Positions 27,708-36,324 of a stretch of 64,000 bases of DNA are shown piece after piece. The stretch is from Bog-473 sp963730395 (GTDB lineage Bacteria > Actinomycetota > Acidimicrobiia > Acidimicrobiales > RAAP-2), in assembly GCA_963730395.1 (NCBI GenBank), contig CAVSSK010000006.1:434001-498000 (forward strand), read 5' to 3'. How positions within the stretch are numbered: position 1 is the stretch's first letter; the number at the start of each line of letters is the position of its first letter. Below the pieces are notes generated by a model that was given only the letters and a program-made list of their open reading frames with translations, was not told where the DNA came from and searched no databases. The translations under genes were made by a program, and so were the position numbers.

Positions 27708-28485
27708 GCGTCGGCTCCAGCGCGTCGAGCCAGTGATCCACTATCCGCCATGCCTGATCCGGTTGGGCGAGATGCACCGCGTGGTCGCCCCCGGGGACGA
27801 GGGAGGCCACGGCACGTGGCGCCAGCCGGGCGATTCTCAGCGCATGCGACGCGAAGCGGGTGTCGTCCGCTCCGGCCAGAGCGAGCACCGGACAGGCAAG
27901 GGTCGGGAGCCGGTCCCAGAGCGGCTCTTGGGTACCGGTCCCGCACAACCGCAGACTCGAGGCCAGGCCGGCCGCGCTGTTGCGGCGGCGCTCCGAGCGG
28001 CCATCGGCATTCAGAGAGGACAAGCGATCGAACATCGGGCCCCTGAGCCATTGGTCGAGGAAACGATCGACGTCGCCCGAGGCCTCGAGCTCGTCGGCCA
28101 GTGCATCGTCGGAGAGGCGGCGGCGCTCCCGTTCGCCCGGATCCTCAATGCCGCCGGTTGCGCCGACGAGGACGAGGCCGCTCACGGCAAGATCCGTCCC
28201 CGTGGCCACGTGGAGGGCCACGCGGCCTCCCAACGAATAGCCCAACAGGGCGGAGGGCTCGTCACCCACGGCGGCTCGCACGGTTTCCGTCACGAGGTCC
28301 GCGGTCTCCCGCAGGTCAGCACGCACCGCGTCGGAGTCGCCGTGGCCGGGCAGGTCCACCGCCACCAGCGTGCGCGATTCACTCAGGTGCTCGCCGAAGC
28401 GACCGAAGAGCCGACCCGTCTGGGTGAAGCCGTGCAGCACCACCATCGGCGGGCCCGAGCCCCGCACCTCGACATGGAGTGGCAC
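27700..28485 (-). CDS. menH: MenH-like alpha/beta hydrolase (SHCHC synthase)
   Basis: MenH eliminates pyruvate from SEPHCHC to give SHCHC, the step after MenD. The 261-residue alpha/beta hydrolase has the oxyanion region VVLHGFTQTG, the nucleophile elbow GYSLGGR, a late Asp in AGADDTRF and His in PGGDHAVH, so the Ser-Asp-His triad is complete. Family position plus placement between menA and menD support MenH, although general hydrolases share these motifs. The GTG start at 28485 is 5 bp from the divergent menD start. Confidence 0.82.
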   Translation of the reverse strand: MPLHVEVRGSGPPMVVLHGFTQTGRLFGRFGEHLSESRTLVAVDLPGHGDSDAVRADLRETADLVTETVRAAVGDEPSALLGYSLGGRVALHVATGTDLAVSGLVLVGATGGIEDPGERERRRLSDDALADELEASGDVDRFLDQWLRGPMFDRLSSLNADGRSERRRNSAAGLASSLRLCGTGTQEPLWDRLPTLACPVLALAGADDTRFASHALRIARLAPRAVASLVPGGDHAVHLAQPDQAWRIVDHWLDALEPTLI

Positions 28486-28490
28486 GTCGG

Positions 28491-30269
28491 GTGAGCGTAC
28501 AGGCCACCTTCAGCGCCACCCTGGTCGACGAATGGGCGCGACTCGGGGTCACCGAGGCGGTGATCTGCCCGGGCTCGCGGTCGACTCCTCTCGCAGTGGC
28601 ACTGGCAGGTCGCCTCCGGACCCACGTCCGGCTCGATGAGCGCAGCGCCGCCTTCTTCGCCCTGGGATTGGCGGCGGCCACCGGAAGGCCGGCGATCATC
28701 TGCGTGACGAGCGGCACGGCGGCCGTTGAGTTGCATCCTGCCGTTGTCGAGGCGCACCACGCCCGGATTCCGTTGATCGTGTGCACTGCGGATCGACCTC
28801 CCGAGTTGCACGACACCGGGGCACCCCAGACGATCGACCAAGACGGCCTGTACGGCTCGGCGGTGCGGTGGTCGGCCGCACCAGGCGTCCCCTCGGCGGG
28901 TCAGGAGGGGACGTGGAGGCCACTGGCCGTCCGGGCCTTCAGCGAGGCGATCCAGGGGACGACGGGCCCGGGCCCGGTCCACCTCAACCTTGCCTTCCGC
29001 GAGCCTCTGACCGGGACGGCTGGCGGCCTGCCGCCGCGCCCGGGGCCGAGGGTCGTCGTCGGCGAGGATCAGCGAAGCATTGCAATCGGGGAGCCGCTGC
29101 GGGGCCGTGGGATCATCGTGGTCGGCGGCGTGACGCCCGAGCCGCCCCAACCCCACCGGGTGCTCGCGCTCGCCGAGCGGCTCGGGTGGCCCGTCATGGC
29201 CGACCCGCGGTCGAGGTGCCGGGTGCTAGGGACGATCGCCGCCGCCGACTCCATCGTCCGCACGCATCCTCCCCTCGCTGAGACCGTCGTCGTGATCGGT
29301 GCCCCGTGGCTCTCACGGGCGCTCGGCGAGTACATCGCCGATGCCGCCGCCGCCGGGGCGAGGATCGTCGTCGTCGATCCCTGGCGGCAATGGGCGGATC
29401 CCCTCCGAGTGGCGGCGGAGTTCCACTTTTGCCGGGCCGATCCCTGGCTCAACGCAGCCTTGGACAGTGCATCACCCTGCGACCCGGAATGGCTGGGGTC
29501 CTGGCAGCTGTGGGAGGAGCGGGCGCAGGCCGCCATCGCCGGAGCGCTCGGGAGCGATCTCGGTGAGCCGCAGGTGGCGCGGACCGTGCATCGTGGTGCG
29601 GCGGAAGTCGATGCCGCTCTCGTCGTGTCGGCGTCCATGCCCATGCGTGACCTTGAATGGTTCGCTCCCGCCGTGACGAGACCACCGCGCGTGCTGGCCA
29701 ATCGAGGCGTGAACGGGATCGACGGGGTCGTGTCGACGGCGCTGGGCGTCGCCTCCTCCTCGGAGGCAGGCTGCCGAACCCTGGCGCTGCTGGGCGACTT
29801 GGCGTTTCTTCACGATGTTTCCGGTCTCGTCAACATGCCCGACGTCCCGTGCACGTTCGTGGTGGTGGACAACGGTGGGGGAGGGATCTTCTCCTTCCTT
29901 CCCCAGGCGGAGGCGATCGAGCCTGACCTGTTCGAACGGCTCTTCGGCACCCCACCCACCAGCGACGTGACGGCGGTCGCGTGCGGGTTCGGGGTTCCCG
30001 TCCAAGAAGTCACCTCGCTGTCGGAGCTGGAGGCCGCCCTGGCGGCGGCCGCGGCCTCGTCCGCGCCCGCGCTCGTACGAGCGAAGGTGCCGGGGCGGTC
30101 GCAGAACGTCGCCCTCCACGAGGCGGTCAACGAGGCGGTCCGTCTCGCGCTCGACGTGAAGGTCGGCGACGGCGTCGACGTGGAACGCCGTCCCGTGGGG
30201 CTCCGGAAGGTCAGCTCGACGTTGGCGTCGCCCGACATCTTCCACCCCATCTCGTGGACGCAGCGGTGA
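28491..30269 (+). CDS. menD: MenD, SEPHCHC synthase
   Basis: MenD is the thiamine-diphosphate enzyme that couples 2-oxoglutarate to isochorismate, first committed step to menaquinone. VICPGSRSTPLAVAL, LDERSAAFFALGLA, the ThDP-binding LANRGVNGIDGVVSTALG and LLGDLAFLHD, and VVVDNGGGGIFSFLPQA are family marks. GTG 28491 begins at VSVQATFSATLVDEW, the usual N-terminus; GTG 28479 would add four residues. Conserved sequence ends near NVALHEAVNEAVRLAL (about 30155), but no stop occurs until 30269, so the last 35 or so residues are read opposite the HNH gene and are probably extra. Confidence 0.92.
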   Translation: MSVQATFSATLVDEWARLGVTEAVICPGSRSTPLAVALAGRLRTHVRLDERSAAFFALGLAAATGRPAIICVTSGTAAVELHPAVVEAHHARIPLIVCTADRPPELHDTGAPQTIDQDGLYGSAVRWSAAPGVPSAGQEGTWRPLAVRAFSEAIQGTTGPGPVHLNLAFREPLTGTAGGLPPRPGPRVVVGEDQRSIAIGEPLRGRGIIVVGGVTPEPPQPHRVLALAERLGWPVMADPRSRCRVLGTIAAADSIVRTHPPLAETVVVIGAPWLSRALGEYIADAAAAGARIVVVDPWRQWADPLRVAAEFHFCRADPWLNAALDSASPCDPEWLGSWQLWEERAQAAIAGALGSDLGEPQVARTVHRGAAEVDAALVVSASMPMRDLEWFAPAVTRPPRVLANRGVNGIDGVVSTALGVASSSEAGCRTLALLGDLAFLHDVSGLVNMPDVPCTFVVVDNGGGGIFSFLPQAEAIEPDLFERLFGTPPTSDVTAVACGFGVPVQEVTSLSELEAALAAAAASSAPALVRAKVPGRSQNVALHEAVNEAVRLALDVKVGDGVDVERRPVGLRKVSSTLASPDIFHPISWTQR

Positions 30270-31327
30270 TGCTGATCGCAGAGCTCGACGAGGTTGGGCA
30301 GATCTGTCGGCCCTCCGTCGATCCAGTGGCGGACGTGGTGCACATCGGTGAACTCGGTGTGGGTGCAGCCGGGGAATCGACACCCCTTGTCCCGGCGCCG
30401 GATCTCCAGACGCTGAGCATCTGAGGGATCCCGCCGTGTCCTTCCCAGGTTGAGGCTCTGCCCTGCAGGTCCGTCGGCGGAGACCAGCACCTTGGCGTCG
30501 CAGGCCAGCCGGCGGGCGACCTCCCGGGACAGCGGCCCGAGCACGTCGAGCTCGGCTCGACCCTCACCCCCGGCCAGGAAGCCCATGTCGGCATGGACGA
30601 CGACAGTGGGACGATTGCGGTGTGGACCTCCGGCCCGGGGCTGGGCCTGCCCGCTCGATGGGGCGTCGTCGGCGCTCCCTCTGGCGTCGTACTTGCAGAC
30701 GGCGACGAGGGCGTCCGCCATGCGTTGGTCGAACGGGGTGCGATCGCGCAGGCGACGGCGGGCCCGTGCGATGAGGGAGCTCTTCACGACGGTGTACTGG
30801 TCTTCCGGGAGCACGCCCGTGAAGCTCCGGCGTCGATCGTCAAATCGGAGGAAGCGACGGGCGTAGGAGCCGGTCGCCTGCTCGTCGGACTGGTTCCGGG
30901 CGGCGATCGCGAGCTCCCGGACCTGCTTGGCCGACCAGTGCGTTGCCTGCTCGGCCAGCTTGGCGTCGGTCTCGGGCTTGGCCACCTCGACGAGAGGCTT
31001 GATCTGGTCGAATGAGAGCTTCCCCTGCGACAGGGCGTCTGAGATCTTCGGCAGTTGATGGAGCTTCGCCGCAGCGGTCACCCATTCGCGGGCCGTCGTC
31101 GCCGTGACGCCACAGCGCTGCACGAGCCAGGCCACCATGGAAGTCGCGCCGTCGACCCGCCAGGCCTTGCGCCGGTCCAGTTCGACGACTGCGGCGAGCA
31201 GCTGGCTCTGGTGGGCAGAGATCGCCCGGTGATGTTGCGCCACGCTCGACACGAGGCTCTCGGTCCGGCGGGACACGGTGTCGGGCCGGGGGCCGTCGCG
31301 GAGGGTGGAGATCGCCATGCGAAGCAT
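29810..31327 (-). CDS. DUF222 (13E12 repeat) HNH endonuclease, 3' end run-on
   Basis: A DUF222 protein with a C-terminal HNH nuclease domain, a family expanded in actinobacteria with poorly known roles. The helical DUF222 region runs from LLAAVVELDRRKAW to about residue 290; the nuclease motif CRFPGCTHTEFTDVHHVRHW and ELCDQHHRCVHEMGW contains the metal-binding Cys and His. Conserved sequence ends at SPTGRR near 30190. The frame stays open to 29810, antisense to menD, so the last 125 residues are probably not native. A start among GTG 31339, ATG 31327 or ATG 31318 is uncertain. Confidence 0.75.
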   Translation of the reverse strand: MLRMAISTLRDGPRPDTVSRRTESLVSSVAQHHRAISAHQSQLLAAVVELDRRKAWRVDGATSMVAWLVQRCGVTATTAREWVTAAAKLHQLPKISDALSQGKLSFDQIKPLVEVAKPETDAKLAEQATHWSAKQVRELAIAARNQSDEQATGSYARRFLRFDDRRRSFTGVLPEDQYTVVKSSLIARARRRLRDRTPFDQRMADALVAVCKYDARGSADDAPSSGQAQPRAGGPHRNRPTVVVHADMGFLAGGEGRAELDVLGPLSREVARRLACDAKVLVSADGPAGQSLNLGRTRRDPSDAQRLEIRRRDKGCRFPGCTHTEFTDVHHVRHWIDGGPTDLPNLVELCDQHHRCVHEMGWKMSGDANVELTFRSPTGRRSTSTPSPTFTSSARRTASLTASWRATFCDRPGTFARTSAGADEAAAAARAASSSDSEVTSWTGTPNPHATAVTSLVGGVPKSRSNRSGSIASAWGRKEKIPPPPLSTTTNVHGTSGMLTRPETS

Positions 31328-31401
31328 GAACGGTCGCCTCACACGGCCCCGGGGCGCGACATCCGCGCCCCGGCGGTGCTGCACGGTCGTCGCCGTCCTG
31401 T

Positions 31402-32793
31402 TCATCGGTAGCGGTCGGCTGGTACCCACTCTCCGTGACTGCGCACGGGCAGGCGTTCGGGCAGGCGGATGATCGCTTCGGGGCCTCGCCGTCCCATGGT
31501 CGATGCGTCCAGGACGTAGAGGGAGCTCGTACCGGTGTTCACGTCGTCGACCACAGTGAGCAGCCAGCCCTCGTCATCGCCGTGTCCATCCTCTGCCCGG
31601 ACGAACAGCGGCTCACTGGCCCTCCGCCATGGACCGGGGTTCCAGGCAGCGACGTCGTCCCTGTTGAGGTCGAACTTCAAGAGGCCGTCCGGAAAGACGT
31701 CGATTCCTGAGTCGCCCCAGGTCATCTCGACGCTGTAGCCGTACCGGAAGGCCGTACCCTCACACGCTGGGTCGATGCGTGGGTACTCGACGTGGCGATC
31801 GTCGAGCTGCCTCCGTTCCACCCGTTCGCCCTCGATCCGCCAGCGCTCCAGCACGGCCAGGCCGCCCCCGATCGTCGACAAGCCGATCCCTGCGGGACCG
31901 ACCACCGATGCCGACAAGTCGACCGGCTGGCCCAGCTCGGGCGCCGGATACCGGCACACGTACAAGTCGATGGCGCCATCGTCGCCGTCGCCATCGACCT
32001 CCGCCGCCCCGAGCACATGCGTGACCAGGCAGGGATCGAGGCGGAACCATCGAACCCCAACCCCATCCCCGACCTCAGCGCCATCGCCGTCACCACCGCG
32101 CCGGGTGATCCCGATCCAGCCCTCCGCACCCGGCACCCATCCGAACGGCACGGCGCTCCCGGAGGCATCGGCCAGCCTGGTCGTCGGCGACTCGATGAAG
32201 ACGACATGATTCGTCGTCACGCCGATGTCGTGCTGCCACGTCGCCCGTTCGAGCTCGACCGACCGTGCGCTGCGCAGGCCGCCGCCGGCATCCCACTCAC
32301 CCATGCGCAGCCAGACGCCCGCTTCACGATCACTCTCGTCCGTCCCGTCGGCCTCGACCGCGAACAGCACCCGGCTGCCGTCCGACGCCACTCGATGCGC
32401 GTGTGACGCAATCGGGACCGTCAAGCCCCCGGCGAACTCCTGGGGCTCGAGGAAGCGGGAGTATTGCGAGGGGATCCCGGCTTCGGGGAGTGCCAGCAAC
32501 GACCCGGCGTGCCAGAACACACCCGCGTCGGCGTCGGACTCGCGTCGCAGGTAGGAGACGGCCCTGCCCTCGCGGAGCTCGACTGCATGGATCGCTCCCC
32601 GAGGCTCCTTGGCGTGGGCGCCCTGCGCGTGCTCGACCCCACCCTCGACCCCACCACTCGGGCCCACCCCGGGCCCCACGCGAGACCCAACCCCAACCCG
32701 GCCCGGCCCGACCCGGAACAGCGTCCCCTGCAGGTCTGGGGGCAACGCACCCTCCATCGGCAGCGCCAGACCCTGTGAGACACCGATCACCAT
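31402..32793 (-). CDS. Carotenoid oxygenase family protein (RPE65/lignostilbene dioxygenase-like)
   Basis: Enzymes of this family use an iron held by four His to cleave double bonds in carotenoids, stilbenes or similar compounds. Probable iron ligands sit in ASHAHRVASDG, WQHDIGVTTNHVVF, LVTHVLGAAEVDG and VRSHGEWVP at the C-terminus. The N-terminus GALPPDLQGTLFRVGPGR is typical, followed by a Gly-rich insertion. 463 residues is normal. The fourth motif is SHG where FHG is more common. Substrate unknown; no carotenoid genes are near. Divergent from tyrS. Confidence 0.82.
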   Translation of the reverse strand: MVIGVSQGLALPMEGALPPDLQGTLFRVGPGRVGVGSRVGPGVGPSGGVEGGVEHAQGAHAKEPRGAIHAVELREGRAVSYLRRESDADAGVFWHAGSLLALPEAGIPSQYSRFLEPQEFAGGLTVPIASHAHRVASDGSRVLFAVEADGTDESDREAGVWLRMGEWDAGGGLRSARSVELERATWQHDIGVTTNHVVFIESPTTRLADASGSAVPFGWVPGAEGWIGITRRGGDGDGAEVGDGVGVRWFRLDPCLVTHVLGAAEVDGDGDDGAIDLYVCRYPAPELGQPVDLSASVVGPAGIGLSTIGGGLAVLERWRIEGERVERRQLDDRHVEYPRIDPACEGTAFRYGYSVEMTWGDSGIDVFPDGLLKFDLNRDDVAAWNPGPWRRASEPLFVRAEDGHGDDEGWLLTVVDDVNTGTSSLYVLDASTMGRRGPEAIIRLPERLPVRSHGEWVPADRYR

Positions 32794-32832
32794 GCGGCCG
32801 ATCAACCTACCTGCGTATGGCAAAGTCGGGTG

Positions 32833-34116
32833 ATGCCCACCCTGTCTGAGGACCTCGCCTTCCGCGGCCTGATCCACCAGATGACCGACGCCGAGCTCCC
32901 GAAGCGGCTCGATCAACCCGGCCTCACGGTCTACGCCGGGTTCGACCCGTCGGCGGACAGCCTCCATGTAGGCAACCTCCTCCAGCTGTGCACCCTCCGG
33001 CGGTTCCAGGAGGCCGGTCACCGACCGATCTCCCTCGCCGGCGGCGGCACGGGCATGATCGGCGACCCCGGCGGCAAGGAGGACGAGCGCCAGCTCCTCG
33101 ACCTGCTGACGATCGAGGGGCACCTCGAGCGCATTCGACCCCAGCTCGGCCAATTCCTGGACCTGCAGGACGGGGGCGGCAACGGCCGCGCCCTGCTTCT
33201 CAACAACGCCGACTGGCTGGGCGGCATGTCGGTCCTCGAGTTCCTCCGCGACGTCGGCAAGCACTTCACCGTCAACCAGATGGTCGGCAAGGAGTCGGTG
33301 AAGACACGCTTCGAGCGGCCGGACCAGGGGATCTCCTACACAGAGTTCAGCTACATGCTGCTCCAGGCCTACGACTTCCTGCGTCTCCACGTCGACCACG
33401 GCTGCGACCTCCAGATCGGCGGCAGCGACCAGTGGGGCAACATCACCATGGGCGTCGAGCTCGTTCGCAAGGTCTGTGGGGACGAGGTGCGGGGACTCAC
33501 CACCCCCCTCATCCTCAAGCCCGACGGCACCAAGTACGGCAAGAGCGAGACGGGCACCGTCTGGCTCGATCCCGCCAGGACGAGCCCATTCGCGATGTAC
33601 CAGTTCTTCGTCAACACGCCGGACGAACAGGTCGGCCAGCTCGTCCGCTACCTCACGTTCCTCGACCACGGCGGGATCGAGGCGCTCGATGCGGAGACCG
33701 ACGAGCACCCCCAACGCCGCGCCGCCCAACGGGCCCTCGCTCGTTCCGTCGTCGCCCTCGTGCACGGCGAGGTGGAGGTCGCGAAGTGCGAGGAGGCCTC
33801 TGCGGCTCTCTTCGGGGAGGAGATCGCCGGCCTCAGTGAGGAGATGCTGCTCGCTGTCACCGAGGATGCCCCGACCACCGACGTGCCGCGGGCCGAGCTC
33901 CTCGAGGGCACCACCCTCGCGGACATCTTCGAGCGCACTGGGCTGGCCAAGTCGAAGGCCGAGGCGAGGCGCACGATCGACCAGGGGGGCGCCTACGTCA
34001 ACAACGTGCGTCAGACCGACGCTGCCCGCATCCTGGGCCCCGGAGACCTCCTGCACGACCGCTACGTCGTGTTGCGCAAGGGCCGTCGGGACGTCCACAT
34101 CGTCCGGGCCGTATGA
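32833..34116 (+). CDS. tyrS: Tyrosyl-tRNA synthetase
   Basis: Class I aminoacyl-tRNA synthetase charging tRNA-Tyr. VYAGFDPSADSLHVGNLLQL carries the HIGH-type HVGN, GGSDQWGNI the tyrosine pocket, and KYGKSETG the KMSKS-type loop. A C-terminal S4 domain (SKAEARRTIDQGGAYVNN) ends the protein at 427 residues. ATG 32833 is preferred to the adjacent GTG 32830. The stop shares ATGA with the lipoprotein gene. Divergent from the carotenoid oxygenase gene with a 39-bp gap. Confidence 0.95.
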   Translation: MPTLSEDLAFRGLIHQMTDAELPKRLDQPGLTVYAGFDPSADSLHVGNLLQLCTLRRFQEAGHRPISLAGGGTGMIGDPGGKEDERQLLDLLTIEGHLERIRPQLGQFLDLQDGGGNGRALLLNNADWLGGMSVLEFLRDVGKHFTVNQMVGKESVKTRFERPDQGISYTEFSYMLLQAYDFLRLHVDHGCDLQIGGSDQWGNITMGVELVRKVCGDEVRGLTTPLILKPDGTKYGKSETGTVWLDPARTSPFAMYQFFVNTPDEQVGQLVRYLTFLDHGGIEALDAETDEHPQRRAAQRALARSVVALVHGEVEVAKCEEASAALFGEEIAGLSEEMLLAVTEDAPTTDVPRAELLEGTTLADIFERTGLAKSKAEARRTIDQGGAYVNNVRQTDAARILGPGDLLHDRYVVLRKGRRDVHIVRAV

Positions 34117-34619
34117 GGCGCCGGTTCCGGACCGCCTCCATCGTCCTCATGCTCGGAGCCGCTCTCACGCTCACCTCCTGTGCCGGCGCCGACCAGCAGG
34201 GCTCGCCGGCCCATCGGATGTCGGTGTGGGTGAGCGGGACTGACTTCGGCAGCAGCATCGGCACGCTGATCGCCGACAACGCCCGCGTGCCCAAGGACCT
34301 GGTCAACGGGACGGGCGCCGTCCACGCCGCCTGCAGCACCCTCCTCAACGACGCGCAGATGGCCTACGCGGAGCTGCCGTCGCCCGACCCCGACGTCAAC
34401 CAGCTCCTCAACAACGCCTACACGCTCGAGCAGGCAGCCGCCAACGACTGCTACAACGCCGGCACCACGAACACGAAGCTGCTGGCCCAGGCCGAGCACG
34501 AGGGGATCAAGGCCGAGGCGCTCTACAACCAGACACTGCAGCGGATCCGGCAGATCGACGGCAAGACGGTCCCGACGACGACGACCACCGACAACTCGAC
34601 GGGCGGCATCTTCGGGTGA
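34113..34619 (+). CDS. Small lipoprotein of unknown function
   Basis: A 168-residue secreted lipoprotein. The N-terminus is a basic start, hydrophobic core and lipobox LTSC with the lipidated Cys at residue 23. The mature part is helical, with LIADNARVPKDLVNGTGAVH and AAACSTLL-like Cys-containing stretches, and ends in a Thr/Asn-rich tail TTTTTDNSTGGIFG. No family is recognised. It overlaps tyrS by 4 bp and its own stop overlaps the flavin reductase gene. Confidence 0.8.
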   Translation: MRRRFRTASIVLMLGAALTLTSCAGADQQGSPAHRMSVWVSGTDFGSSIGTLIADNARVPKDLVNGTGAVHAACSTLLNDAQMAYAELPSPDPDVNQLLNNAYTLEQAAANDCYNAGTTNTKLLAQAEHEGIKAEALYNQTLQRIRQIDGKTVPTTTTTDNSTGGIFG

Positions 34620-35218
34620 GCGCCGCCTGCGCCCCCGACAGCGCCGCCCCCGACGGCGCCACCCCCGACGGCGCCACCCCCGACCGCGCCCACACCGCCG
34701 CCGCCGATTCCGCCCCTGAGGACCTCGACCGCCACCGGCGCCGGGTGCTGTGGGCACTCCCGACCGGCCTGTACCTGGTGGGCAGCCGCTCCGACGACGA
34801 AGTGAACCTCATGACCGCCAACCTCGTCGTCCAGGTGTGCATCGACCCCAAGCTCGTCGCGGTCGCGCTCGAGCGCGACTCGGTGACGACGCGGCTCGTG
34901 CGGGCGGGAGGATCCTTCTCGATCTCGCTGCTCGACCGAGCCGATCGCGAGCTGGTGCGGCGCTTCGTGAAGCCGGTCAGCGAGGTGGAGCGGGGTCCTG
35001 ACGGGGTCGTCCTCGCCATGTCGGGCCACCCCGTCGCCGAGGTCGGACCCGATCGGCTGCCCGTGCTGGGAGCCGCTGTGGGCTACCTCGCCTGCACCGT
35101 GACGAGCGCCGAGGAGCTCGGGAGCCACATGCTGTGCATCGGAGAGGTCACCGACGTCGGGGGTGAGCCGTCGGAGGTGCTGCGCATGGAGGACACACGC
35201 ATGCACTACGGCGGCTAG
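34616..35218 (+). CDS. Flavin reductase-like (split-barrel, FMN-binding) protein
   Basis: A 200-residue member of the flavin reductase split-barrel family, which reduces FMN or FAD with NAD(P)H, often for a monooxygenase. After a disordered 40-residue start (GATPD repeats) comes TGLYLVGSRSDDEVNLMTANL, VALERDSVTTRLVRAGGSFS and SEELGSHMLCIGEV-like C-terminal strands. GTG 34616 overlaps the lipoprotein stop; the true start could lie after the repeats. No oxygenase partner is adjacent. Confidence 0.75.
   Translation: MSAACAPDSAAPDGATPDGATPDRAHTAAADSAPEDLDRHRRRVLWALPTGLYLVGSRSDDEVNLMTANLVVQVCIDPKLVAVALERDSVTTRLVRAGGSFSISLLDRADRELVRRFVKPVSEVERGPDGVVLAMSGHPVAEVGPDRLPVLGAAVGYLACTVTSAEELGSHMLCIGEVTDVGGEPSEVLRMEDTRMHYGG
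34631..34690 (+). repeat. 15-bp tandem repeat, four copies
   Basis: Imperfect 15-bp units, type acccccgacggcgcc, at 34631, 34646, 34661 and 34676 encode the APDSA/TPDGA start of the flavin reductase-like protein. They may vary in number between strains. Confidence 0.75.
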
Positions 35219-35234
35219 GTCGCGCGCCCCGCGA

Positions 35235-35468
35235 TCAGTCGGCGCCGCGCTCGTCTGGCGGACGCAGGTCGATGCGCAGGGTGAGGATCCCGTCGACCAG
35301 GTCGGCCTGGGCATCGCCGATCATGGCGAAGTCCGCGTAGTCCCGCTGGGCCTGCTCGCGGAAGCGCTGCCGCTCGGCGCCCTCGATCGGCGGCATGCCG
35401 CGGTTGCGCACAGCTTCGGCCCGCTCCCGGAAGCGGACCACCATCTCCTGGGGGTCGAACTCGGGCAC
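35235..35468 (-). CDS. Small conserved protein of unknown function
   Basis: A 77-residue protein with no recognised family. It is charged and helical (MVVRFRERAEAVRNRGMPP, EGAERQRFREQAQRDYADF) and ends in a beta-like ILTLRIDLRPP. The GTG at 35468 gives a start just before the coherent region. It is divergent from the next gene across 32 bp, and the codon use matches neighbours, which supports it as real. Confidence 0.65.
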   Translation of the reverse strand: MPEFDPQEMVVRFRERAEAVRNRGMPPIEGAERQRFREQAQRDYADFAMIGDAQADLVDGILTLRIDLRPPDERGAD

Positions 35469-35500
35469 GGCGGTCAGCGTAGAGGTTCTATGGTCCGACG

Positions 35501-35944
35501 ATGGGCAAGGTCGGCCAGGACAAGGAACGGGGCACCGAGGGCACCCGGGGCGTCTCCTCGGACCTCGGCGACGACCCAACCCTGCTGCAGGCACCCCTCA
35601 CCGCGGCCTCCATCGCCGACCGGGTCCGCCGGGCGCTCGATGCAGCCGATCTCGACGAGTTGGCCGCCCTCCTCAGTCCCGACGTGCAGTGGGGTGCGCC
35701 GGACGACCCAACACCGTCGTGCCGCAACCGCAACCAGGTGCTCCGGTGGTATGCCAAGGGCAGAGCCAAGGGGCGCCGGGCCACGGTCACCGAGGTCGAG
35801 GTGCACGGCAACGCCCTCCTGGTGGGCGTCACGTTGGAGGACGGCGAGGAGCGCTGGCAGGTGATGCGGGTGGGACCCGGGGGCGTGAACGACATCCGGG
35901 GTTACGAGGACCGGCCCAGCGCCGTCGAAAGATTGAGCCGCTGA
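35501..35944 (+). CDS. SnoaL/NTF2-like small protein
   Basis: A 147-residue protein whose central part (SIADRVRRALDAADLDELAAL and LSPDVQWGAPDD) resembles the NTF2-like/SnoaL fold used by isomerases, hydrolases and ligand-binding proteins. No catalytic residues can be named. The first 30 residues are charged and probably disordered. The assignment rests on overall pattern and is tentative. Confidence 0.55.
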   Translation: MGKVGQDKERGTEGTRGVSSDLGDDPTLLQAPLTAASIADRVRRALDAADLDELAALLSPDVQWGAPDDPTPSCRNRNQVLRWYAKGRAKGRRATVTEVEVHGNALLVGVTLEDGEERWQVMRVGPGGVNDIRGYEDRPSAVERLSR

Positions 35945-36067
35945 CCTGGGCCAGGGCGGGCCGACCGCCCGCAGCCACTACACTGGAGCGGCGGCCGAGA
36001 TGGCCCGTACGGTCTGACTGCGTGGCGGGACGCCTTCGGTGCGGACCGGGTGTGACAAGGAGTTCTC

Positions 36068-36274
36068 GTGAAAAAGGGACGCCATCGGCGCTTCGAGGAA
36101 GCGCGCAGCCTGAAGCGGTCGTCGACCGAGTCCACGGGACGGTGCGTCGAGTGCGGAGCGGAGCCCGACGACGTCCACGCGTCATGGTGCCTCGCCGAAG
36201 AGGACCAGTACGACCGCATCCTCGGGTCGATCCCGGCGCCCTCGTACTCAGACGACGATCCGCTCAAGGACTAA
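36068..36274 (+). CDS. Small Cys-containing protein of unknown function
   Basis: A 68-residue protein started by GTG 36068 after an aaggag site at 36057-36062. A basic start (KKGRHRRFEEARSLKR) is followed by CVECGAEPDDVHASWC, which may bind zinc, and an acidic end. No family recognised. Confidence 0.6.
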   Translation: MKKGRHRRFEEARSLKRSSTESTGRCVECGAEPDDVHASWCLAEEDQYDRILGSIPAPSYSDDDPLKD

Positions 36275-36324
36275 CTCAGGCCCCAGCTGCCCGAGCGCCC
36301 CGGAACCCCGGCGCCCCCAGAAGT

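Noticed and set aside
29810..31327. HNH gene as part of an intron, intein or IS element
   Set aside because: DUF222/HNH genes are common stand-alone chromosomal genes in actinobacteria; no flanking repeats or self-splicing marks are seen.
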